A stretch of DNA of 56,259 nt from Paraplanobispora takensis. GTDB lineage: Bacteria > Actinomycetota > Actinomycetes > Streptosporangiales > Streptosporangiaceae. Position 1 is the stretch's first letter. Each line of letters opens with the position of its first letter. Shown here piece after piece: positions 35,055 through 42,171 of the stretch. The notes beneath the pieces are model-generated. The model was given only the letters and a program-made list of their open reading frames with translations, made no database searches and was not told where the DNA came from. The translations under genes were made by a program, and so were the position numbers. The stretch is from contig NZ_BOOK01000062.1 of NCBI RefSeq assembly GCF_016863195.1, positions 1 to 56,259 of the forward strand, in the 5' to 3' direction.

Positions 35055-35668
35055 TCGGCCGTGTCGGCAACGGAGAGCTGCTGCTGTTCGGGACGTTCCT
35101 GGCGGTAGCCGGCCTGGCGGTCGTACTGATCACCCCGTCCGGAGGGCTGCCCGCCTCGCAGGCGGCCACCCCCCAGGGCTGGACCCAGACCCAGTACGGC
35201 CCGCTCAGCCCGGCCGACCGGGACTTCCTGGTCAAGGTCCGCCAGGCCGGTCTGTGGGAGATCCCCACGGGCCGGCAGGCCCAGCAGCGGGCCGGTAGCA
35301 AGCGGGTCAAGGAGGTCGGCATGCACCTGGTGACCGACCACCAGAAGCTCGACGTGCAGGTCCGCTCGGTCGCGGCCCAGCTGGACGTGAAGCTGCCCGA
35401 CCAGGCGAGCGCCGACCAGCGGCGCTGGATGGCCGAACTGTCGTCCAAGTCCGGCGCCGACTACGACCGCGTCTTCGCCGCCCGGCTCCGTCAGGCCCAC
35501 GGCAAGGTCTTCAACGTGGTCGCCGCCGTACGCGCCGGCACGCGGAACGACCTCGTCCGATCCTTCGCCCAGCGGGCGGTGGAGGTGGTCATGAAGCACA
35601 TGACCCTGCTGGAGAGCACGGGTCTCGTCGACTACACGACCCTTCCCGAACCGCCCGCGCCACAGTGA
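35012..35668 (+). CDS. DUF4142 secreted/membrane-anchored protein
   Basis: 218 residues from ATG 35012 (209 from ATG 35039). A basic start is followed by one hydrophobic helix (ELLLFGTFLAVAGLAVVLI) and an extracytoplasmic four-helix domain: LSPADRDFLVKVRQAGLWEIPTGRQAQQRAGSKRVKEVGMHLVTDHQKLD, then VFAARLRQAHGKVFNVVAAVRAGTRNDLVRSFAQRAVEVVMKHM. This is the DUF4142 (ferritin-like, predicted) pattern; His residues HLVTDH, QAHG and VMKHM could hold metal. It lies between the lipoprotein and the DUF1996 gene, 13 and 14 bases away, so it is surely in one operon. Confidence 0.88.
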   Translation: MRRSLPGRAMRRSLLGRVGNGELLLFGTFLAVAGLAVVLITPSGGLPASQAATPQGWTQTQYGPLSPADRDFLVKVRQAGLWEIPTGRQAQQRAGSKRVKEVGMHLVTDHQKLDVQVRSVAAQLDVKLPDQASADQRRWMAELSSKSGADYDRVFAARLRQAHGKVFNVVAAVRAGTRNDLVRSFAQRAVEVVMKHMTLLESTGLVDYTTLPEPPAPQ

Positions 35669-35682
35669 GGAGAGACAGATCC

Positions 35683-37107
35683 ATGAAACGGATGAAACGG
35701 CTGTACACCCCGGTGATCGCTTTCACCCTGGTCGCCGGAGTCCTGAGCGGAGCGGGCCCCGCTGCCGCCGACCACTGCGACCCCGCTGAGCAGGGGCAGC
35801 AGAACCAACAGCAAAACCGACAGCAGGACCAGAACCAGCAGGACCAGAACCAGCAGAACCAGCAGAACCAGCAAGATCAGCAGGGCCAGGATCAGGGTCA
35901 GCAGCAGAACCAGAACCAGCAGGACCAGAACCAACAGGATCAGCAGGGCCAGGGCCAGGACCAGCAGGCGCAGGACCAGAACCAGCAGGGCCAGAACCAG
36001 AACCAGAACCAGCAGAACCAGCAGAACCAGCAGGATCAGCAGGGCCAGAACCAGAACCAGAACCAGAACCAGCAGGATCAGCAGGGTCAGCAGAACCAGG
36101 ACCAGCAGGGTCAGCAGAACCAGCAGGGCCGGCAAGGTCAGAACCAGCAGGACCCGGCGCCGCAGGACCCCGGTGAGCAGGACCAGAACCAGGACCAGCA
36201 GGGTCAGGGTCAGGACGAGCAGGGCGAGGAAGAGGCGTGCGCCGACCTCGGCCCGTTCCCGCAGGACTTCGTCGACATCCGTCAGGTGCAGCCGAACGTC
36301 CAGACGCCCCGCTTCCAGCGCGGCGGCTCCAGGGGCGCCTTCGTCTCGCGGTGCGGCAGGAACCAGAACGGCCACCGCAACTCCGACAACTTCATCGTCG
36401 CGCCGGGCGTGAGCAACGGCGCCCACCACGTGCACGACTACGTCGGCAACCTGTCCACCGACGGCTTCTCCACCGACGCCAGCCTGGCCGCGGCGGGGAC
36501 CACGTGCGCCTTCGGTGACCGCTCGACCTACTTCTGGCCCGTCATGAGGGACCGTACGGCCGACGTCAACACCCAGGACGCGGACGGGAACGTCGGGCAG
36601 ATCCTGACGCCCCGGGTGGCGACCATGCAGTTCCGGGGCAACCCGGTGGCCAGGGTGACCGCGATGCCGCGGTTCCTGCGGCTGATCACCGGTGACGCCA
36701 AGGCCGCGACCAACGGCGGCGCCAACGCCAGGGCCCAGTGGACCTGCAGCGGGTTCACCAACCGGGTGCTGACCGACAAGTATCCGCTCTGCCCCCGGGG
36801 CAGCCTGCTCATGCGGATCCTGGACTTCCCGAGCTGCTGGGACGGCCAGAACACCGACAGCGCCAACCACCGCACCCACGTGCTGTTCCCCGACGGGAAC
36901 GGCGCCTGCCCGGCCGGCACGCGGCCCATCCCGCAGCTGCGGATGACCCTGGCCTACTCCGTGCCGCGTACGGCCTCCTTCGCCGTCGACGCCTTCCCCG
37001 AGCAGCTCCACAATCCGGTGACCGACCACGCGGACTTCGCGAACGTGATGCCCGACAGGCTCATGCGCTTCGCGGTGGACTGCATCAACCGAGGCCGTCG
37101 CTGCTGA
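35683..37107 (+). CDS. secreted DUF1996 protein with a long Gln/Asn/Asp/Gly-rich region
   Basis: 474 residues. Signal peptide cleaved near AAA-DHC (29/30). Residues about 37-183 are almost only Q, N, D and G in imperfect units such as NQQDQQGQ, about 145 residues with no hydrophobic side chain. The remaining 290 residues form a DUF1996 domain: DFVDIRQVQPNVQTPRFQRGG, SNGAHHVHDYVGN (candidate metal-binding His cluster), TYFWPVM, DFPSCWDGQNTDSANHRTHV and about eight Cys, probably in disulfides. DUF1996 proteins are known mainly from fungi and actinomycetes and lack a proven function. The Gln-rich part could be a spacer through the envelope or self-associate. Confidence 0.88.
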   Translation: MKRMKRLYTPVIAFTLVAGVLSGAGPAAADHCDPAEQGQQNQQQNRQQDQNQQDQNQQNQQNQQDQQGQDQGQQQNQNQQDQNQQDQQGQGQDQQAQDQNQQGQNQNQNQQNQQNQQDQQGQNQNQNQNQQDQQGQQNQDQQGQQNQQGRQGQNQQDPAPQDPGEQDQNQDQQGQGQDEQGEEEACADLGPFPQDFVDIRQVQPNVQTPRFQRGGSRGAFVSRCGRNQNGHRNSDNFIVAPGVSNGAHHVHDYVGNLSTDGFSTDASLAAAGTTCAFGDRSTYFWPVMRDRTADVNTQDADGNVGQILTPRVATMQFRGNPVARVTAMPRFLRLITGDAKAATNGGANARAQWTCSGFTNRVLTDKYPLCPRGSLLMRILDFPSCWDGQNTDSANHRTHVLFPDGNGACPAGTRPIPQLRMTLAYSVPRTASFAVDAFPEQLHNPVTDHADFANVMPDRLMRFAVDCINRGRRC

Positions 37108-37181
37108 CGCCGTCTTCTCCACCGACGCCGTCTTCTCCATCCTGAGCGGCACCCTCTCCGCTTGGACGACGAGGAGGCTTT

Positions 37182-38252
37182 GTGCGCAACACCATGGACA
37201 ACACCCCGCGCGAGACGGAGAGACCCGGACGCGGCCAGGCACGGCACTCCCGTCAGGAGCCCGTGTCCCACCTCGACCGGCGGCTCACCCGGATCGCGGT
37301 CGGAGCGGGGATCACCGTGGCCACGGTCGGGCTGCTGATGCTGACCAGGACCGAGGCGGGCGCGCAGATGACCGGGAGGCTGTGGGGGTTCCTCTCCTTC
37401 TTCGCCGGCGTTTTCGCGCTCGTCTCGCTGACGGCCACCGTCGCGCTCGGATTGCTGTCCGCGGACCGGGTCGTGCTGCCCGCCATGGGCAGGGTCAGGA
37501 CCCAGCTCCTGCACCGGGCGACGGCGATGGTCGGCATGGCGTTCCTGGCGACCCACATACTGATGAAGATCTCGGAGGGGCGGGCCCCGGCCGTGGCCGC
37601 CGTGGTGCCGATGCCCGGAACCACCGTGGTGCTGGGGCTGGGCACCTTCGCCTCCGACGTGATGATCCTGATCTTCGCCACGGGGATCGCCCGCGCCGGC
37701 TTCGCCGACAGCGGCAGGCCGTGGGTCTGGCGGATCCTGCACGGATCCGCCTACCTGGCGTGGCCTCCGGCGATCATGCACGGACTGGGCGCGGGCCGGT
37801 CGCCCGCCTCGTGGGTGACCTGGAGCTATGTGCTCTGCCTGGTCGCGGTCGGCGTGGCGCTGCTGATCAGGGTGGCCAGCACCCTGCGGCCCAGGCAGGC
37901 GCCGACCTTCGCCGAGACCGCGGCCGAGCGGATCGTCGCGGCCGAGCGGCCCGAGGACCTCAGACGGCCCGTCGAGGTCGTGGCGGCGCGCACCGGGACC
38001 GACGACCTGGCCGCACCCGCGAGCGGGGGCGCGAACACGCCCACGAGCATCGTCGGCCGGGTCCCGCGCCGGGAGCGCGGCATCCGGATCGTGCCCAACG
38101 ACACGGGAGAGATCCAGATCGTGCCGGACGACGTGGCGCAGATCAGGGTCGTGCCCGACGACGCGGCACGGATCAGGGTCGCGCCCGACGATGTGACAGA
38201 GAACGGAACGGAGAGCCTGGCGGACGTCCGCCGGATAGGAGGGATCGGATGA
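37182..38252 (+). CDS. ferric-reductase-like membrane cytochrome b (NOX/FRE type)
   Basis: 356 residues from GTG 37182 (GAGGAGG four bases upstream). Six membrane helices between 38 and 232. Two haem-ligand pairs are seen: His111-x13-His125 (LLHRATAMVGMAFLATHIL) and His187-x12-His200 (RILHGSAYLAWPPAIMHG), the spacing of NOX/FRE di-haem proteins. There is no flavin or NAD domain attached, so electrons must come from another protein; the next gene, overlapping by ATGA, encodes a flavoprotein. The cytosolic tail ends in four 10-residue repeats (301-340). It should carry electrons across the membrane. Confidence 0.88.
   Translation: MRNTMDNTPRETERPGRGQARHSRQEPVSHLDRRLTRIAVGAGITVATVGLLMLTRTEAGAQMTGRLWGFLSFFAGVFALVSLTATVALGLLSADRVVLPAMGRVRTQLLHRATAMVGMAFLATHILMKISEGRAPAVAAVVPMPGTTVVLGLGTFASDVMILIFATGIARAGFADSGRPWVWRILHGSAYLAWPPAIMHGLGAGRSPASWVTWSYVLCLVAVGVALLIRVASTLRPRQAPTFAETAAERIVAAERPEDLRRPVEVVAARTGTDDLAAPASGGANTPTSIVGRVPRRERGIRIVPNDTGEIQIVPDDVAQIRVVPDDAARIRVAPDDVTENGTESLADVRRIGGIG
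38082..38201 (+). repeat. 30-bp in-frame tandem repeat, four copies
   Basis: Four units of about 30 bases encode IRIVPNDTGE, IQIVPDDVAQ, IRVVPDDAAR and IRVAPDDVTE at the C-terminus of the membrane cytochrome. The residue pattern is kept while third positions vary, so selection on the protein is likely. Confidence 0.9.
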
Positions 38253-39697
38253 TTCCCTACAGAGTTCCCTCGATCAAGCGGCTGGGACCGGCCAGGCTCA
38301 CCGCGGGACTGGACGAGACCCGGAGGATGAACCTGTCCGCCCACCGGGCCATGCACGGCACGGGGCCGCGGATGAACGCCCAGGAGCTCGCCGAACTGGC
38401 CGACTCGGTGGACCTGCGGGGCAGGGGCGGCGCGGCCTTCCCCTTCGCCCGCAAGGTCCGCGCGGTGAGCGCCAACCGCACGGAACCGGTCGTCCTGGTC
38501 AACGGGGCCGAGGGCGAGCCGGCCAGCAGCAAGGACGCGATGCTGCTCACCCGGACCCCGCACCTGGTCATCGAGGGCGCCCTGATCGCCGCCGGCGCGC
38601 TCGGCGCGCGCAAGATCGTGGTCGCGACCGCCGCCGGCGGGCTCGGCGAGGCGTCGGTGGCCGCCGCGATCGAGGAGCGGGGCGCGGGCGACCAGGTCCG
38701 CGTGGTCGGGATCAAGGAGAGGTTCATCTCCGGCGAGAGCAGCACCCTGGTCAGGGCGGTGAACGGGCAGGGCGGCGGGCCCTCGGGCCGCAAGACCAGG
38801 ACCAGCGACAGCGGCGTGGACGGCCGCCCCACCCTGCTGTCCAACGCCGAGACCTTCGCCCAGCTCGCGGTGCTCGCCACCCTGGGACCCGAGAGCTACG
38901 CCGACGTCGGGACCGCGCGCGAGCCCGGCACGGTCCTGCTCACCGTGGGCGGGGCGGCGGGCGACCCGGCGGTGGTGGAGGTGGCCGCGGGGACGCCGCT
39001 GTACGCCGTGATGGACGCCTGCCGGGCGACGTCGGGCGACGGCGTGCTGATCGGCGGGTACCACGGCGCGTGGATCCACCCGGACGCCGCCGCCCTGGCC
39101 ACGGTGTCCCGGCAGGGCATCACCGACGCGGGCGGGAGCCTCGGTGCGGGGATCATGGTGCCGCTGGGGAACGAGACCTGCCCGCTGGGCGAGACGCTCC
39201 GGGTGGCGCGTTATCTGGCCGCGGAGTCGTCCGGGCAGTGCGGGCCCTGCCGGCTCGGCCTGCCGGACCTCGCCCGCACCATGGGCGACCTCGTCGACGG
39301 GTCGGCCGCCGCCCTGGAGGAGCTGCGCCGCAGGGCGGCCGCCGTCCGGGGCAGGGGCGCGTGCTTCCACCCCGACGGCACGTCCAAGTTCGTGCTGTCG
39401 GCCCTGACCGCCTTCCCCGACGACGTTCAGGAGCACCTGCTGCGCGGGACCTGCGGGCGCCCGATCACCGGGGTCCTCCCCCTTCCCGAGAAGGAGAAGG
39501 AGCCCGAGATCCGGCTGACCATCGACTGGACCCGCTGCCAGGGTCACGGCCTGTGCGCCAAGCTCGCCCCCGATCTCGTCAGGCTCGACGAGCACGGGTT
39601 CCCGGTCTTCTCCCGCGAGGCCGTACCGCCGCAGCTGCTGCGCCTGGCCCGCCGGTCGGTGGAGATGTGCCCGGCGCTCGCGCTGAGGATGGGCTGA
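38249..39697 (+). CDS. NuoF-like flavoprotein fused to a C-terminal ferredoxin domain
   Basis: 482 residues. FMN/NADH-site motifs of complex I 51-kDa subunits: RGRGGAAFPFARK (57-69), VNGAEGEP (84-91), SNAETFAQLA (198-207). The 4Fe-4S motif reads ESSGQCGPCR (326-335) plus Cys372, so the first cysteine of the usual ESCGKCxPC is Ser. Residues 420-482 are a 3Fe-4S ferredoxin (Cys430-x5-Cys436, Cys474-Pro). ATG 38249 overlaps the cytochrome stop, with AGGAGG seven bases upstream. The protein likely takes electrons from NADH and hands them through the ferredoxin to the di-haem membrane protein; this pairing is my inference from coupling and domains. Confidence 0.88.
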   Translation: MIPYRVPSIKRLGPARLTAGLDETRRMNLSAHRAMHGTGPRMNAQELAELADSVDLRGRGGAAFPFARKVRAVSANRTEPVVLVNGAEGEPASSKDAMLLTRTPHLVIEGALIAAGALGARKIVVATAAGGLGEASVAAAIEERGAGDQVRVVGIKERFISGESSTLVRAVNGQGGGPSGRKTRTSDSGVDGRPTLLSNAETFAQLAVLATLGPESYADVGTAREPGTVLLTVGGAAGDPAVVEVAAGTPLYAVMDACRATSGDGVLIGGYHGAWIHPDAAALATVSRQGITDAGGSLGAGIMVPLGNETCPLGETLRVARYLAAESSGQCGPCRLGLPDLARTMGDLVDGSAAALEELRRRAAAVRGRGACFHPDGTSKFVLSALTAFPDDVQEHLLRGTCGRPITGVLPLPEKEKEPEIRLTIDWTRCQGHGLCAKLAPDLVRLDEHGFPVFSREAVPPQLLRLARRSVEMCPALALRMG

Positions 39698-39729
39698 TGG
39701 GAGGGGGAGCGATGGCCTGGTGGCGGCGG

Positions 39730-40122
39730 TCAGGCGGGGGAGACGGCGGCGACCGCCTCGACCTCGATCAGGATGTCCGGCCGGAAGAGACCGGCGACCT
39801 GCACGAGCGAGCTGGCCGGGGGGCGTGCGGTGTTGACGAACTCGTCGCGTACGGCGCGCACCACGGGCAGCGCCGAGGTGTCGACGACGAAGATGGTCAG
39901 CTTGAACACGTCGTCCCAGGTCGCGCCGGCGGCCTCGAGCGCGGCCCCGACGTTCTCCATGACCTGGCGCGTCTGGGCCTCCCAGTCGCCGGCGGGCGCC
40001 ACCGTGCCGTCCGGGGCGATCGGGACCTGGCCCGAGGTCCAGACGAGCCGGCTGCCGGGGGCGACGCTCGCGACGGCGCTGTAGCCGCTGGTCGCGGGGA
40101 CGGGGAAATCGACGGCGCTCAC
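39730..40122 (-). CDS. RidA family protein (reactive imine deaminase-like)
   Basis: 130 residues, single chorismate-mutase-like domain. Motifs: RLVWTSGQVPIAPDGTV, ENVGAALEAAGATWDDVFKLTIFVVD, RPPASSLVQVAGLFRPDILIEVEAVA. The Arg of the RidA active site (usually R105 in a CVEA/RPPxS context) falls in ARPPASS, but the loop reads LVQVAGLFRP rather than CVEVARLP, so it belongs to an Rid subgroup and may not be a classical enamine hydrolase. The GTG start follows AAGGA. No operon partner; it ends against the flavoprotein gene on the other strand. Confidence 0.88.
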   Translation of the reverse strand: MSAVDFPVPATSGYSAVASVAPGSRLVWTSGQVPIAPDGTVAPAGDWEAQTRQVMENVGAALEAAGATWDDVFKLTIFVVDTSALPVVRAVRDEFVNTARPPASSLVQVAGLFRPDILIEVEAVAAVSPA

Positions 40123-40206
40123 GAGCGGTCCTTCCGGTCACAGGATCGGGAACGGCGGGCCCCGCCGCCCGGGACCGGCGCGGGGCCGCGGGACCGGGAG
40201 CGGGAA

Positions 40207-40235
40207 GTGATCACTGGGGATCACGGAAGTAAGGT
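40207..40235 (+). promoter_or_regulatory. candidate operator and -10 box of the esterase gene
   Basis: GTGATC (40207-40212) and GATCAC (40219-40224) form a perfect inverted repeat around six bases, overlapping a TGATCA palindrome. TAAGGT (40230-40235) could be the -10 box. The TetR gene downstream of the esterase is a candidate binder. Confidence 0.4.
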
Positions 40236-40291
40236 ATCGAACCTGATCGCAGCCCATCGCGGCGAGTGGCCCCCACCCATGAGGAGACCCC

Positions 40292-41269
40292 GTGCCCCTG
40301 TTCGACCTGCCCCCGGAGAGCCTCCGCGACTACCTCCCGCAGCGTGACGAGCCCGCCGACTTCGACGGCTTCTGGGCCCGGACCCTCGCCGAGGCGGGCG
40401 CGTTCGACCTCGACCCCGTGTTCACGCCGTACGACACGGCTCTGAGGGCCGTCGACGTCTACGACGTCTCCTTCGCGGGATGGGGCGGTCACCGGATCGG
40501 CGGCTGGCTGGTGACGCCGAAGGCGGAGGGTCCCGTACCGTGCCTGGTGCACTACATCGGCTACAGCGGCGGCCGGGGGTTCCCGCACGACCACCTCATG
40601 TGGCCCGCGGCGGGCTTCGCCGTGCTCGTGGTGGAGACCCGCGGGCAGGGCGGTCAGAACAACCAGCGGCCGGGTGTCACGGGGGACCCGCACGGCGGGA
40701 GCTTCGCCGAGGCGCAGGGCATGATGACCCGCGGCATCCTCGATCCCGAGGAGTACTACTACCGGCGCGTGTTCACCGACGCGGTACGCGGGGTGGACGT
40801 CGCGGCGGCGCATCCGGCGGTGGACGCCGGCTGGATCGCGGTCGGGGGAGGGAGCCAGGGCGGGGGCATCGCCCAGGCGGTCGCCGCGCTCCGGCCCGAC
40901 GTGCGGGCGGCGCTGATCGACGTGCCGTTCCTGACCCACTTCCGCCGGGCCGTGGAGATCACCGGCAGGGACCCGTACCAGGAGATCGTGCGCTTCCTGG
41001 CCACCCACCGCGACGGCGCCGAGCGGGTCTTCCGCACGCTGTCCTACTTCGACGGGCTCAACTTCGCCGCCCGCGGGCAGGTCCCCGCGCTCTACTCGGC
41101 GGCGCTGATGGACGAGGTCTGCCCGCCCTCCACGGTCTTCGCCGCCCACAACCACTGGAAGGGGCCCAAGGAGATCACCGTGTGGCCGTGGAACGGCCAC
41201 GAGGGCGGGGGCGGCTTCCAGCGCGAGGAGGAACTGCGCTATCTGCGCAAGCTGGCCGACGGCCGCTGA
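40292..41269 (+). CDS. acetyl xylan esterase / cephalosporin-C deacetylase family (AXE1)
   Basis: 325 residues from GTG 40292 (GAGGAG upstream). MPLFDLPPESLRDY and ADFDGFWARTLAEA are the standard opening of AXE1 esterases; YIGYSGGRGFPHD forms the oxyanion loop; GGGSQGGG holds the nucleophile Ser; the Asp is in MDEVCPPSTVFAA and His in WNGHEGGG. No signal peptide, so it is cytosolic and deacetylates small imported sugars or other acetyl esters. Followed by a hairpin and then a TetR gene. Confidence 0.9.
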   Translation: MPLFDLPPESLRDYLPQRDEPADFDGFWARTLAEAGAFDLDPVFTPYDTALRAVDVYDVSFAGWGGHRIGGWLVTPKAEGPVPCLVHYIGYSGGRGFPHDHLMWPAAGFAVLVVETRGQGGQNNQRPGVTGDPHGGSFAEAQGMMTRGILDPEEYYYRRVFTDAVRGVDVAAAHPAVDAGWIAVGGGSQGGGIAQAVAALRPDVRAALIDVPFLTHFRRAVEITGRDPYQEIVRFLATHRDGAERVFRTLSYFDGLNFAARGQVPALYSAALMDEVCPPSTVFAAHNHWKGPKEITVWPWNGHEGGGGFQREEELRYLRKLADGR

Positions 41270-41304
41270 GACCGCGGGGGAATCGGCGCGGAGGCCCCCG
41301 CACC

Positions 41305-41338
41305 GGCCGCCCGCCGGTCACCGGACCGGCGGGTGGCC
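41305..41338 (+). terminator. strong hairpin after the esterase gene
   Basis: GGCCGCCCGCCGGT (41305-41318) pairs with ACCGGCGGGTGGCC (41325-41338) with one G-T pair and a six-base loop. It lies 35 bases after the esterase stop and before the TetR gene, so the latter probably has its own promoter. Confidence 0.6.
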
Positions 41339-41397
41339 GCGCCGCGCATGGGTCATGATGATGATCGGCGGTCATCCGGGACCCGAGGAGGTGGGCC

Positions 41398-42057
41398 GTG
41401 CCGACGGCCACGTGGGAACGGCTTCCCGAAGCGCGGCGCGCGGCGGTGCTGCGGGCGGCGGAGGAGGAGTTCGCGGCGCACGGGTTCTCCGGCGGGAGCC
41501 TCAACGTCATCGCCCGCAACGCCGGGGTGGCCAAGGGCAGCCTGTTCCAGTACTTCACCGACAAGATCGACCTGTACACCCACCTGTCGGAGCTGGCCTG
41601 CGCGCGCATCTCGGCGCACATGGGCCGGCACATCGCCCGGATGCCGTGGGAGCGGGGGTTCTTCGCCGCCTACCGGCAGCTGGTGCTGGTGTGGATGGAG
41701 TACTTCCGCACCCATCCGGTGGAGCTGGCGCTGACGGCGGCGGTGAACCTCGAACCGGAGCCCTCGGCGCGCCTGGCCGTGCGCGAGGTGGTCAACCGCT
41801 TCTACCTGCGGGACCTGCGGCCCCTGCTGGAGCGGGCGCGCGAGGCCGGCGACCTGCGCCCGGACGCCGACCTGGACGCCTGCCTCGCGCTGCTGCTGAT
41901 GGTCCTGCCGCACCTGGCGCTGGCGCCGTCCTATCCGGGGCTCGACCCGGTCCTGGGCCTGAGCAGCGGCGACCCCGCCCAGGTGGAGGCGGCGGCCATG
42001 CGGCTGCTGGACGTGTTCGAGGCCGCCTTCGGCACCCGCGTCACCGCCGAGCCCTGA
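41398..42057 (+). CDS. TetR family regulator
   Basis: 219 residues from GTG 41398 (GAGGAGG seven bases upstream). HTH: RAAVLRAAEEEFAAHGFSGGSLNVIARNAGVAKGSLFQYFTDKIDLYTHL, the form common in fatty-acid and aldehyde responsive TetRs. The ligand domain has HLALAPSYPGLDPVLGL near the end, seen in actinobacterial regulators of lipid catabolism. It could control the esterase upstream or the alkyl sulfatase locus downstream, whose promoter bears a palindrome. The stop codon lies inside the first unit of the 25-bp tandem repeat. Confidence 0.9.
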   Translation: MPTATWERLPEARRAAVLRAAEEEFAAHGFSGGSLNVIARNAGVAKGSLFQYFTDKIDLYTHLSELACARISAHMGRHIARMPWERGFFAAYRQLVLVWMEYFRTHPVELALTAAVNLEPEPSARLAVREVVNRFYLRDLRPLLERAREAGDLRPDADLDACLALLLMVLPHLALAPSYPGLDPVLGLSSGDPAQVEAAAMRLLDVFEAAFGTRVTAEP

Positions 42058-42165
42058 CCCCGGGCACCGTACCGAGCCTTGATCCCGGGCACCGTACCGA
42101 GCCTTGATCCCGGGCACCGTACCGAGCCTTGATCCCGGGCACCGTACCGAGCCTTGATCCCGGGA
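42051..42165. repeat. 25-bp tandem repeat between convergent genes
   Basis: The unit GCCTTGATCCCGGGCACCG plus TACCGA is repeated four times (42051, 42076, 42101, 42126) with a 15-base partial fifth to 42165. Copies 2-4 are identical; the first, at the TetR stop, has two differences. No spacers of CRISPR type. Confidence 0.95.
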
Positions 42166-42171
42166 ACCGGG

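Noticed and set aside
35632-37242. Long minus-strand frame with poly-leucine/valine text that looks like a membrane protein
   Set aside because: It is the mirror of the CAG/AAC-rich Gln tract on the plus strand. The plus frame has a signal peptide, ribosome site, operon spacing and a DUF1996 domain.
37382-39697. 771-codon plus-strand frame
   Set aside because: The first 289 codons are a shadow of the cytochrome gene. The real flavoprotein starts at ATG 38249 with its own ribosome site.
42051-42165. Possible small CRISPR array
   Set aside because: The 25-bp units are directly adjacent with no spacers, and no cas genes are present.
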